A program made the position numbers and the translations under genes. This document shows positions 23,918 through 31,335 of a stretch of 64,000 bases of DNA, piece after piece (position 1 is the stretch's first letter; every line of letters begins with the position of its first letter). The notes below the pieces were generated by a model. It had not been told where the DNA came from. It was given only the letters and a program-made list of their open reading frames with translations, and ran no database searches. Location of the stretch: NCBI GenBank assembly GCA_017550525.1, contig JAFZOU010000002.1, forward strand, positions 55,162 through 119,161. Direction: 5' to 3'. This stretch comes from Bacteroidales bacterium. Lineage in GTDB: Bacteria; Bacteroidota; Bacteroidia; Bacteroidales; UBA932.

Positions 23918-24600
23918 AAAAAGTCCTTGCAATAATCCTTGCCGCGGCAATGTGCCTTAGCCTTTCCGCCCAGCCTAAACGCCTCACGGTCAAAGAGTTC
24001 CTGAGGGTTTCACCTAAAGACACCGCTTCATATATTGTGAGCGGCGTTGTGAGTAAGATCCGAAGCTCCTCCAGTGGCAGTTTCTATCTCACAGACCGCA
24101 CGGGCACCATGCTGGTGTACGGACTTATGGATCCCAAGGAGCCCAGAGCCAGTTTCTCCATGTTGAACATAATGAAAGGGGACACCCTCACCGTTCAGGG
24201 CCGATTCCTCCTCTACGCCGGTCAGACCAAGGAGATGAAGGACGCCCTTCTCCTTTCCATGGCCGATGGTCCGGAGCACGGAAAAACCTTTCTGGAGCGC
24301 CTTGACAGGCAGCCTTCCTTCCGGGGAAAAGAGGGCCAGGAAGGCGCTCAGGCCTTTGGTAAGTGGGTTTCGGACCACGTTCAGCGCCCCGCTGGAGAAA
24401 AGGGAACGGTTGTGGTAGGATACGCTATCGGCCGCAAGGGCAAGATTCAGGAGGTTCAGGTGCTCTCCGGAGCTTCTCCCGTCCTCAACGATGAAGTGGT
24501 GCGCGTGGTAAAATCGGCCCCCAAATGGAAACCCGGCGTGTACGACGGCAATCCCATCCGCCTCACCGGAAATGTGAAAATTGTCTTCACCGGCGAGTAA
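23914..24600 (+). CDS. Exported protein with OB-fold-like and TonB C-terminal domains
   Basis: 228 aa. Signal peptide (ending SLSAQPK). Residues of about 22-120 contain an OB-fold-like segment (YIVSGVVSKIRSS, then GSFYLTDRTGTMLVYG, GDTLTVQGRFLLY), as in bacterial OB-fold (BOF/YdeI-type) proteins. Residues of about 145-228 match the TonB C-terminal fold (VVVGYAIGRKGKIQEVQVL, then APKWKPGVYDGNPI and a final KIVF). Without a membrane anchor or proline-rich region it cannot be an energising TonB; it probably uses this fold for protein contacts in the periplasm. Last gene of the five-gene operon. Confidence 0.8.
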   Translation: MKKVLAIILAAAMCLSLSAQPKRLTVKEFLRVSPKDTASYIVSGVVSKIRSSSSGSFYLTDRTGTMLVYGLMDPKEPRASFSMLNIMKGDTLTVQGRFLLYAGQTKEMKDALLLSMADGPEHGKTFLERLDRQPSFRGKEGQEGAQAFGKWVSDHVQRPAGEKGTVVVGYAIGRKGKIQEVQVLSGASPVLNDEVVRVVKSAPKWKPGVYDGNPIRLTGNVKIVFTGE

Positions 24601-24612
24601 AGTTCCCCTGCC

Positions 24613-24918
24613 CTACAGGCTATTCTGATGCAGGGTGGTGTCTTTTACCCCCTTGCACGGAGGTGGGGTAAACGACAAAATCGGCCTTCTACGGTCCAAA
24701 CTGCGGTTTAACTTTCGGAAGAGGTCTCTATTCTCAAAAAATTTGCGTACCTTTGCTGTTGACTTCACACCTCCGCGGCCACTGGTTTCAGTGGGGATAA
24801 TCTCGCTCTGGTTTCCGTTTTCGGATATTGAAGCTGAAGTTTGTTCTAAACGAGACACTTCATCAAGTCTTCTATTGACTGCATGAAGTGTCTCGTTCTT
24901 TTGGCTTGTTGTCTCCAT
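24613..24918 (-). CDS. Possible small hypothetical protein
   Basis: 101 aa, starting METTSQKNETLHAVNRRLDE. Support: an exact minus-strand -7 box (TAGATTTG, 24941-24948) lies 23 bp before the ATG. Against: no recognised domain, basic Arg/Pro-rich C-terminus (LDRRRPILSFTPPPCKG), and the early part of the frame lies over a perfect inverted repeat. It could be a real small protein, a decayed mobile-element fragment, or chance. Confidence 0.3.
   Translation of the reverse strand: METTSQKNETLHAVNRRLDEVSRLEQTSASISENGNQSEIIPTETSGRGGVKSTAKVRKFFENRDLFRKLNRSLDRRRPILSFTPPPCKGVKDTTLHQNSL
24849..24897. repeat. Perfect 15-bp inverted repeat
   Basis: AACGAGACACTTCAT (24849-24863) and its exact reverse complement ATGAAGTGTCTCGTT (24883-24897), loop 19 nt. 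On the plus strand it is followed by CTTTTGG, a weak T-run. Confidence 0.85.
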
Positions 24919-24940
24919 ATTCTTTTACATTCGGGGACAA

Positions 24941-24948
24941 CAAATCTA
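24941..24948 (-). promoter_or_regulatory. Predicted -7 box reading leftward
   Basis: TAGATTTG on the minus strand, exact TAnnTTTG, in front of the 101-codon frame at 24613-24918. Confidence 0.4.
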
Positions 24949-25002
24949 TAAAAACAATCTTCAAAAATACGTCTTCAACTATGCCGATTACGTAAAAAAG
25001 CG

Positions 25003-25010
25003 TATATTTG
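25003..25010 (+). promoter_or_regulatory. Predicted -7 box of the TPR-AraC regulator
   Basis: TATATTTG, exact TAnnTTTG, 22 bp before the TTG start at 25033. It supports that start, since no ATG follows until codon 36. Confidence 0.55.
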
Positions 25011-25032
25011 TCTTAATAAGAATTCACCTTTC

Positions 25033-26706
25033 TTGAGAACAAACAGACATATCGTCCTGACAGCTATCCTTTTGTTGGCCTTTTCCATCGCAGGATGCCA
25101 TAAAACCGGCGACAGCCCTGAGGCGGCGCGACTGATGGGCATCCTGAACGAGGAAATGTTCAAGGACCCCGAACATGCACTGGCCAGACTGGACAGCGCT
25201 GAGCAGGCAGGCGTCTTTTCTGCATCGGAAGCGAATCTCACCCGTTTCGGTATCCTGTGGAACAGCGGGAAGAAGCGGTTGGCCACCTTTTACGGAGAGC
25301 AGGCCATGGCAGACCCGGGGTTGAAACGCGAGGGCGAATCCTATAACTCCGCCATTCTCCTGATGGTGAAATGGTACTCGGAAAACGGGGAGTACGGGAA
25401 AGCAGCCGGAATGGCCGATGAAATTCTATCAGACATCGGTGATGACAGCAGTTCTATGGCCTTGACGATGCGTAGCAGCGCTATGACGCGCAAGGCGGAA
25501 TGCGAACTACATACGGGGCATCCGGACCAGGCCGAACGGCTATATCGGGAAAGCATCGAAATCCTGATGGATGGAATGACGCATCCAAAGGATTACTGGG
25601 AGATAGACCCTCTGTTTTACGGCATTCTGGAATTAACCGACTTCTATCTTGAACATGGGCAGGCGGATAAGGCGCTGTCGCTGGTGCCGATGGGTGATGA
25701 GGCACTGTCGCGGCTGGAAAGTTGCCCCGACGTGCCGGACTATGTCCTTCGGTTCCGCAGGAACAATATAACCATCAGCCAGGCAATGGTCTATGCCGCG
25801 GCGGGGCAGAGTGACAAAGCCGAGGCACTGTATCGGCAACACAGCACAAGCGACGGTCTGTCCCCCACAGACATATGCGTGGACGGCCGATACCTTGCGA
25901 TGACAGGTCGATACGACGAGGCCATCCGCCTCTTCCGCCTGTCCGACTCCCTCTACTGCGCCAAGGGTGGCCCCATCACCATCGCCTATATCAATTCCAG
26001 GATGATGCTTCAGTATGATGCCCTGCAAAAGGCCGGGCGCAATCCTGAAGCTCTGGCCATGGGAAACCGCATCCGTGAACTGACCGACTCTATCCGTGTC
26101 CAGGAACGCCTGGCCGACATACAGCAGCAACAGGTAATCCGTCAGAAGGAGGAAGAAATAATCAACCGTCGCCAGTCTCTTCTGATTCTTCGGATTGTCC
26201 TGATAGCAGCCCTAATCGTCTGTCTGACAGTTGCCTATATGCTCTGGCGGTCACGTCTGTATAATAAAGAGTTGACGGCAAAGAACAGGAAGCTATATGA
26301 AGAAATAGAAGGACGCCGCCTTGAGCAGCAGCAGGAGATAGTGCAGTTGAGAGCGGCCCCAGTGGAGCAACTTACCGCGGAACAGCAGCTATACCGCCGC
26401 CTGTGCGCGCTCATGGACGAAAAGAAACCATATACAGACGAATCACTGAACCGGGAATCGCTGGCCCAGCTGCTCGGCACCAATGAAAAGTATGTGGAAC
26501 AAGCAATACGCCAGTATTCGAAAGGCGAGACCGTAGGAGATTTCATCAATCGTTACCGTCTGGAAAATGTCGCCCTTTTGCTGAAAACCACTGACACTCC
26601 CATCTCCCTCATAGGCGAATTGTCCGGCATTCCAAGCCGCGCCACGCTGGCCAGGCTATTCCGTAATGCCTATGGGATGACCCCCACCGAGTACCGGAAA
26701 ATATAG
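25033..26706 (+). CDS. TPR lipoprotein-like sensor with TM helix, coiled coil and AraC-type DNA-binding domain
   Basis: 557 aa from a TTG start, supported by the promoter spacing and because the frame then begins with a lipoprotein-type signal (AFSIAGCHK). Residues of about 40-365 are tetratricopeptide-like helical repeats (ALARLDSAEQAG, KAECELHTGHPDQAERLYRE). A membrane helix follows at about 385-405 (IVLIAALIVCLTVAYMLW), then a charged coiled coil (LEQQQEIVQLRA) and an AraC HTH at about 460-557 (LAQLLGTNEKYVEQAI, ISLIGELSGIPSRATLARLF, MTPTEYRK). This layout puts the TPR sensor outside and the DNA-binding domain in the cytoplasm of a single protein. Such TPR-HTH proteins occur in Bacteroidetes. 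The M13 peptidase gene 101 bp downstream is the obvious candidate target or partner. Confidence 0.87.
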   Translation: MRTNRHIVLTAILLLAFSIAGCHKTGDSPEAARLMGILNEEMFKDPEHALARLDSAEQAGVFSASEANLTRFGILWNSGKKRLATFYGEQAMADPGLKREGESYNSAILLMVKWYSENGEYGKAAGMADEILSDIGDDSSSMALTMRSSAMTRKAECELHTGHPDQAERLYRESIEILMDGMTHPKDYWEIDPLFYGILELTDFYLEHGQADKALSLVPMGDEALSRLESCPDVPDYVLRFRRNNITISQAMVYAAAGQSDKAEALYRQHSTSDGLSPTDICVDGRYLAMTGRYDEAIRLFRLSDSLYCAKGGPITIAYINSRMMLQYDALQKAGRNPEALAMGNRIRELTDSIRVQERLADIQQQQVIRQKEEEIINRRQSLLILRIVLIAALIVCLTVAYMLWRSRLYNKELTAKNRKLYEEIEGRRLEQQQEIVQLRAAPVEQLTAEQQLYRRLCALMDEKKPYTDESLNRESLAQLLGTNEKYVEQAIRQYSKGETVGDFINRYRLENVALLLKTTDTPISLIGELSGIPSRATLARLFRNAYGMTPTEYRKI

Positions 26707-26807
26707 TATTTCCGGATTTGATACAAATTATTCCGCCAGTGAGACATCTTTCTTGTTGGCGGTTTATATCATTGCAACTACGCTGAAATGAAAGAAACAA
26801 GCATAAT

Positions 26808-28625
26808 ATGAAGAAGAATCTGATGACGATTGCAGCCGTCTTTTGCTGCACCCTTATTGTGGTTGTCTCCTGTCAGAAGGAGCCCGCTGATTCTGCACCC
26901 TCGGCAGAAGATACGCTTCCGTTTCCCCTTGACGGGGATAAAGATTCGGCAACCGATCCCGGAGACGATTTCTGGCAGTATTGCAACGGGGCATGGTATG
27001 CCCAGGCGCCCACCCCGCCTGTGGGAGGTGCCGTAGGAGGAATGTACGACCAAGCCATCTCAATCAACGAAATGGTACAGACCATTTCCAATGAGGATCC
27101 TTCGCTTAAACGCTACTTTAAGCTGAGCGACGAGCTGTACGCCCACTCTGATGAAGCGACAGCCTATCTGATGGCGTTAATGGCCAAGTATCCCAAGCCT
27201 GCAACGCGTGAGGACTGCCTGCGTATGTTCGGCCAGATGATTATGGATGGCATTACGCCCATTGGAGTTACACTCGTCAATGATTTCAAAGACGGAAAAC
27301 TGATAGGACTTCTGGGCATGCCCAACATCCCTGTTTATCAATACGCTTTTTCCGAAATACCTGATGCTTTGAAAGCGGATTTGAGGCTGATTGCGGAAGG
27401 AATGGGCATGAATGCCGAAAACCTCTATTACAACGATCATTCGGTTATGGTTGCGAGCACCCTGGCAGGCATGTCAGTAGATGCTCTGTACAGTTTTACG
27501 CAGAGTGCATGGAAACCGCTTTATCCTTATGTCAGCGCGGAATTGAATGCCAGTCTGGGAGCCGGCGCATTGTCTGAGGAACAAGTAAGTCAGAATGCGC
27601 GTACCAACCTGAATTATTTAATCTCCAACAGGTTGGCCGTCAAATATATAACCCCGGAGCTAAAACAGCGTTTCCAGGATATCATGGAGCGGCTGCGGGA
27701 TGCATACCGTGTCCGTATCCAAAATCTTCAGTGGATGAGTGAGACAACCAAGGCCAGCGCATTGGAAAAGCTGGAGAAAATGTCCTTCTGCGTGGGCTCC
27801 CCGGACAACTGGGATGAGGACTGCCTGCCGGACCTGAGCCAGTGCAATTCCCTTCTGGAAGCCGTTCATAAGCTGATGGTTGCCAAAACGTTGCTCTACA
27901 AACATCTCATAGGGACCAGCGACGGCTTCAGCAACAATATCACAGGAACGGGTTACTCGGCAACCGGCGAAATGATGGTGACCGACCTCACGATGGTGAA
28001 TTCCTACTATAAGCGGGAATATAACGCCGTTGTGATTTTGCCTGCGTTGATGCTTCCGCCGATAATAAGGACGGATTATTCCGAGGCCTACCTGTATGGC
28101 GTGACCGTTCCTGTGGCACATGAGATCACCCACGCGTTTGACTCCGAGGGCTCCAAGTATGATGCCATTGGCCGGGTGCGGAACTGGTGGACCGTCGCCG
28201 ACAAAATGGCTTTTGAAGATGAACAGGCAAAGCTTATCAAGTGCTACAGCACTCTGGAATATGATCCGGCGGGCCATCCGGGGCAGTACTCTGACGGTGC
28301 GGCAACCCTTGCCGAAAACATTGCCGACCTTGGAGGTTTCCTCATAGCTCGTGATGCCTATATCAAACGCCTCCAGGAGCAGGGATTCACCGGTGAGAAC
28401 TACAAAGCGCAGCTCCGCAAATTCCACGAAGCATTTGCCCACATCTACTGTATGAAGTACAGTCCTGAGAAACTGGCATCCATTATCTCTGGGGATAATC
28501 ATTCCCACTGTCGCCTGCGTGTGAACGGCGTGGTGATGAACACGGACATGTGGTATGACCTGTACGATGTAGACCGGAACAACGCACTCTTCCTCCCGGT
28601 AGAGCGAAGGGCGTATATCTGGTAG
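26808..28625 (+). CDS. M13-family (neprilysin/PepO-like) zinc metallopeptidase lipoprotein
   Basis: 605 aa. Lipoprotein signal (IVVVSCQKE), so exported. Residues of about 50-400 are the helical lid with the family start DPGDDFWQYCNGAW. The catalytic site is VAHEITHAFDSEG (HExxH, about residue 437) and ENIADLGG (third zinc ligand Glu, about 503). The substrate-binding His and Arg are in HSHCRLRVNG, and the chain ends in ERRAYIW, equivalent to the C-terminal CxxW region of neprilysin with Cys missing. Somewhat shorter than the usual 650-690 residues. It degrades oligopeptides outside the cytoplasm. A strong terminator follows. Confidence 0.95.
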   Translation: MKKNLMTIAAVFCCTLIVVVSCQKEPADSAPSAEDTLPFPLDGDKDSATDPGDDFWQYCNGAWYAQAPTPPVGGAVGGMYDQAISINEMVQTISNEDPSLKRYFKLSDELYAHSDEATAYLMALMAKYPKPATREDCLRMFGQMIMDGITPIGVTLVNDFKDGKLIGLLGMPNIPVYQYAFSEIPDALKADLRLIAEGMGMNAENLYYNDHSVMVASTLAGMSVDALYSFTQSAWKPLYPYVSAELNASLGAGALSEEQVSQNARTNLNYLISNRLAVKYITPELKQRFQDIMERLRDAYRVRIQNLQWMSETTKASALEKLEKMSFCVGSPDNWDEDCLPDLSQCNSLLEAVHKLMVAKTLLYKHLIGTSDGFSNNITGTGYSATGEMMVTDLTMVNSYYKREYNAVVILPALMLPPIIRTDYSEAYLYGVTVPVAHEITHAFDSEGSKYDAIGRVRNWWTVADKMAFEDEQAKLIKCYSTLEYDPAGHPGQYSDGAATLAENIADLGGFLIARDAYIKRLQEQGFTGENYKAQLRKFHEAFAHIYCMKYSPEKLASIISGDNHSHCRLRVNGVVMNTDMWYDLYDVDRNNALFLPVERRAYIW

Positions 28626-28627
28626 AA

Positions 28628-28720
28628 TCAGTCGTTGTAGATAACTTTCTCTATCTTGTAACGGGTAGTGAGGGTGGCGGTGTCACCGCCCGAGGCACAA
28701 GAAAGACTCTGTAAGCTCAT
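28628..28720 (-). pseudogene. Possible C-terminal gene remnant
   Basis: A 30-codon minus-strand frame from ATG 28720 that reads like a protein C-terminus (ASGGDTATLTTRYKIEKVI, ending YND). It has no promoter box and overlaps the left arm of the M13 terminator. It may be the tail of a gene displaced when the restriction island entered, or chance. Confidence 0.2.
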
Positions 28721-28752
28721 TATTTTCAATTGCTTGCAGAGTCTTTCTTTTT
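28699..28752 (+). terminator. Intrinsic terminator of the M13 peptidase gene
   Basis: AAGAAAGACTCTGTAAGC pairs over 18 bp (one G-U) with GCTTGCAGAGTCTTTCTT, loop 15 nt, followed by TTTTTATT. A smaller inverted repeat (GGCGGTG, T, CACCGCC; 28676-28690) lies just before. Confidence 0.88.
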
Positions 28753-28778
28753 ATTCACCCATTTGGCCAATTATAATT

Positions 28779-28853
28779 TGAAAGCCAAATCACAAAAAAC
28801 AAAATGAAAAAAATTTACGTTTTTGGGGATTTGGGACGAAAGTCCGTATATAG
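28779..28853 (+). repeat. Copy 2 of the 77-bp promoter-like dispersed sequence
   Basis: Homologous to 21215-21292 (shared blocks GAAAGCCA, AATCACAAAAAACA, TTTACGTTT, GGGAC, CGTATAT), but the end that is TATATTTG in copy 1 reads TATATAGG here, so the -7 box is lost. It lies at the left edge of the restriction-modification island. Confidence 0.6.
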
Positions 28854-28902
28854 GGACGAAAAAAGAAAGAGATGGAAAAATTTCTTTTTCAACAAAAATT
28901 AC

Positions 28903-28910
28903 TATTTTTG
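28903..28910 (+). promoter_or_regulatory. Predicted -7 box of the structured RNA
   Basis: TATTTTTG, exact TAnnTTTG, with TTTC (28881-28884) 18 bp upstream as a weak -33. A transcript would start near 28916. Confidence 0.45.
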
Positions 28911-28915
28911 CTGTT

Positions 28916-29109
28916 ACAATAACAAAACCAGTATTGTAGACATATTATTAATAGCGTTTGCTATTTATTCGGTTACCCAGAATCTAGCCAATTCAAGAGT
29001 ATAAGACGAATAAGTTTGCAAATGTCTGCGCCTTCGGCGTGGACTAAACTTATTCTTATACAGGCTGGCTAGAGCCTAGGGTAACAATAAGGGCGGTTCA
29101 CGCCTTTTT
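28916..29109 (+). ncRNA. Predicted structured RNA upstream of the restriction-modification genes
   Basis: No reading frame. Bases 28972-29085 fold into one long irregular hairpin: GTTACCC/GGGTAAC (28972-78 with 29079-85), TCTAGCCA/TGGCTAGA (28983-90 with 29066-73), GTATAA/TTATAC (28999-29004 with 29056-61), GAATAAGTTT/AAACTTATTC (29008-17 with 29046-55), GTCTGCGCC/GGCGTGGAC (29024-32 with 29036-44, two G-U) capped by TTC. About 40 nested pairs are interrupted only by small internal loops. A terminator hairpin with T-run follows at 29089-29109. The exact 5' end is uncertain. No known RNA family is assigned; the long rod resembles 6S-type RNAs only in outline. Confidence 0.6.
29089..29109 (+). 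terminator. Intrinsic terminator of the structured RNA
   Basis: AAGGGCG, loop GTTCA, CGCCTTT (7 pairs, one G-U), T-run TTTTT. It would separate the RNA from the methyltransferase gene that starts 61 bp later, or act as an attenuator for it. Confidence 0.7.
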
Positions 29110-29141
29110 GTTGCCCTGCTTTAGTTTAGCCTAGTATCGAA

Positions 29142-29173
29142 CATCTAGCTGCGCGCAATGGCATAGCTAGATG
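29142..29173 (+). promoter_or_regulatory. Inverted repeat covering the methyltransferase start codon
   Basis: CATCTAGCT (29142-29150) and AGCTAGATG (29165-29173), perfect 9-bp arms with a 14-nt loop. The last three bases are the start codon. In RNA it would hide the start; in DNA it could be an operator. TCTAGC also forms a stem in the RNA upstream. Confidence 0.6.
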
Positions 29174-29812
29174 GCCTCTCAAATCAAGTCCAAGGAGAGG
29201 GTGTCGGCTCACGGCGAGGTATTCACGAATCCTCGCGAAGTGAACGCGATGCTCGACCTTGTGAAGGCAGAGACGGAGCGTATAGATTCCCGTTTCTTGG
29301 AACCTGCATGCGGCGACGGTAACTTCCTCATAGAAATTCTACGGCGCAAACTCACCATCTGCGAGACCCGCGTCAAAGCAAAGCAATATACCCAGCTCCA
29401 GTATGAGCACGATGCCATTTGGGCCATATCCAGCATCTACGGCATCGAACTCTTGGCCGACAATGCCGCCGCCTGCCGGGAACGCCTTCTGAACTACTTC
29501 ACGGAGCAATACAAGGGCCTCTTCAAGTCAAAATGCAAGGACAACTGCATAGAGGCGGCCCGCTACATTCTATCCAAGAATATCATCCACGGCGATGCCC
29601 TCACTTATAAACGTGTGGATAAACCCAATGAATGGATACACATAAGCGAGTGGGGTTTCATCGGCTCTGACAAGGTCAACCGCCGGGACTACGAATTCTC
29701 ATATCTCGTTGGAGAATACGAAAGCGACGGGCTTTTCTCCGACCTCCCGGCTGAAACCTATGCGCCCGTCCATTTCCTCAAGATAAATGCTGCTGCCTAT
29801 GGTGAACAGTAA
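29171..29812 (+). CDS. Restriction-modification methyltransferase subunit (SAM-binding, no NPPY)
   Basis: 213 aa. Contains SAM-binding motif I FLEPACGDGNFLIEILRRKL (residues of about 42-61) and a following acidic residue region (IYGIELLADNAAACRERL), as in N6-adenine methylases, but no catalytic NPP[YF] motif. The next gene has NPPY and only a divergent motif I, so the two are probably a split enzyme or two cooperating subunits. The gene ends inside the start region of the next (14-bp overlap with ATG 29799), so they are co-translated. Base composition is lower in GC than the flanking aro genes. The start codon lies in an inverted repeat. Confidence 0.82.
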   Translation: MASQIKSKERVSAHGEVFTNPREVNAMLDLVKAETERIDSRFLEPACGDGNFLIEILRRKLTICETRVKAKQYTQLQYEHDAIWAISSIYGIELLADNAAACRERLLNYFTEQYKGLFKSKCKDNCIEAARYILSKNIIHGDALTYKRVDKPNEWIHISEWGFIGSDKVNRRDYEFSYLVGEYESDGLFSDLPAETYAPVHFLKINAAAYGEQ

Positions 29813-31331
29813 TTACAATCCGGACGTACTAAACTGCATTGCCAATCTAAGCAACGACGAAGTTTTCACCCCGCCGGAACTGGCCAACCGAGTCCTGGAC
29901 TTACTGCCGCAGGACCTTTTTAAGAGTCCAGACACCAAGTTCCTCGATCCATTCTCAAAAAGCGGCGTCTTCCTTCGTGAAATTGTCAAGCGGCTCGACC
30001 GTGGTCTGGAATCCCAGATGCCTGACCGGCAACTCCGTATCGACCATATCCTGCACAACCAGGTCTTCGGCATCGCCATCACGGAGTTGACCTCATACTT
30101 ATCACGTCGCTCCGTTTACTGTAGCAAGCACGCCAACGGTAAATACAGCGTCTCCAGATTCAATACAGAGAGCGGCAACATTCTATACGCCAACCGCTCC
30201 CATACCTGGGAAAATGGCAAGTGCAAATACTGCGGCGCATCCCAGGCGGTCTATGACCGAGGCTCAGAGGCAGAGCAATATGCCTATATGTTCATCCATA
30301 CAGACAATCCCAAGCAATTCTTTGGTAATATGAAGTTTGATGTAATCGTCGGTAATCCGCCGTATCAGATGGAAGATGGAGGGCATGGGGCAAGTGCCAT
30401 TCCTATTTATCAATTATTTGTTCAACAAGCCAAGAAACTTAAGCCGAGATACTTAACAATGATTATTCCGGCAAGATGGTATGCGGGAGGTAGAGGCCTT
30501 GACGACTTCCGAGGTGAAATGTTGAATGATCGGCACTTGACGCATATAGTAGATTATTTTAATTCAGAAGAGTGCTTCCCTGGAATTGATTTATCAGGTG
30601 GAGTATGTTATTTCCTTTGGGAAAGAGACCGAATGAACGAGTGCCAAGTAACATCAATACTGAACGGGAAAGCATCGACACTCCAGCGTCCCCTTTTGGA
30701 AAAGGGGAATACCACCTTTGTCCGTTTCAATTACGCCATCGATATCCTGAATAAAATAAAGAAGAAAAAGGAGCAATCTTTTATGGATATTGTCAGTGCC
30801 AATGACCCCTTTGGCTATGATGTGCGTGTGGAAAACAGTATGCGGCGAGTCAAGCCAACAATTGTAGATAAACCATCAAATGATAGTGTAATAATTCATT
30901 ATTGGGGGCCCAAAGGAAAGAGTGTTGGTTACACAAAACGTTCTTCGGTAAGGCGAGGCCACGAAAAAATCGACAGAATCAAAGTGTTCATTTCTCGCTC
31001 ATATGGCGAAAGGGGAGATTTCCCGTATTTGGTGATAGGAAAGCCCTTTATTGGGGACCCCGGAACTGTATGTACTGAGACATATGTGACGGTGGGTCTT
31101 TACGATAGTCTTGATCATGCCAACAATGTCATCTCATATATGAGAACTCGTTTTTTTCGTTTTTTGGTTATGCTCAAAAAGAACACACAGAGCGCAACTC
31201 AAACGGTATATCAGTTCGTCCCAATGCAAGATTTTTCTCACCCTTGGACCGATGAGGAACTCTATAAAAAATATGGTTTTAACGAAGAGGATATCGCATT
31301 CATTGAATCAATGATTCGTCCTATGGAATAA
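29799..31331 (+). CDS. Eco57I-like DNA adenine methyltransferase / specificity subunit
   Basis: 510 aa from ATG 29799 (MVNSNYNPDVL); an ATG four codons upstream is possible. Residues 1-110 contain a degenerate motif I (FLDPFSKSGVFLREIVKRL), about 135-165 a small Cys/His cluster (HTWENGKCKYCGAS) that may bind zinc, and FDVIVGNPPYQMEDGG (about 177-192) is the catalytic motif IV of adenine methylases. The C-terminal 300 residues should hold the target-recognition domain. This part of the gene (from about 30330) is visibly AT-richer than the first 500 bp and than the next gene, as if recombined separately. It methylates adenine in a target site to protect host DNA from the helicase-nuclease encoded next. 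Confidence 0.87.
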   Translation: MVNSNYNPDVLNCIANLSNDEVFTPPELANRVLDLLPQDLFKSPDTKFLDPFSKSGVFLREIVKRLDRGLESQMPDRQLRIDHILHNQVFGIAITELTSYLSRRSVYCSKHANGKYSVSRFNTESGNILYANRSHTWENGKCKYCGASQAVYDRGSEAEQYAYMFIHTDNPKQFFGNMKFDVIVGNPPYQMEDGGHGASAIPIYQLFVQQAKKLKPRYLTMIIPARWYAGGRGLDDFRGEMLNDRHLTHIVDYFNSEECFPGIDLSGGVCYFLWERDRMNECQVTSILNGKASTLQRPLLEKGNTTFVRFNYAIDILNKIKKKKEQSFMDIVSANDPFGYDVRVENSMRRVKPTIVDKPSNDSVIIHYWGPKGKSVGYTKRSSVRRGHEKIDRIKVFISRSYGERGDFPYLVIGKPFIGDPGTVCTETYVTVGLYDSLDHANNVISYMRTRFFRFLVMLKKNTQSATQTVYQFVPMQDFSHPWTDEELYKKYGFNEEDIAFIESMIRPME

Positions 31332-31335
31332 TCAT

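Larger units (their letters stand above)
24601..25032. other. Intergenic region with inverted repeat and opposed promoters
   Basis: Holds an exact -7 box on the plus strand (TACCTTTG, 24748-24755), one on the minus strand (24941-24948), a perfect 15-bp inverted repeat (24849-24897) and a 101-codon minus-strand frame. Either a small RNA of roughly 140 nt on the plus strand or a small gene on the minus strand would fit; I cannot tell which. Confidence 0.5.

Noticed and set aside
24635-24886. 83-codon plus-strand frame in the intergenic region
   Set aside because: It starts before the plus-strand -7 box and has no coding features; a non-coding RNA or the minus-strand frame is more plausible.
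28972-29085. 6S RNA assignment for the structured RNA
   Set aside because: The long rod is similar in outline, but I see no convincing open-complex-like central bubble, and the position inside a mobile-looking island does not fit a core housekeeping RNA.
28916-29109. Retron or group II intron RNA
   Set aside because: No reverse transcriptase gene lies near and the fold has no intron domains.
29171-31331. Classic type I restriction system (hsdM/hsdS)
   Set aside because: There is no HsdS-like protein with two target-recognition domains, and the motor protein has GIY-YIG and SF2 features rather than an HsdR layout.
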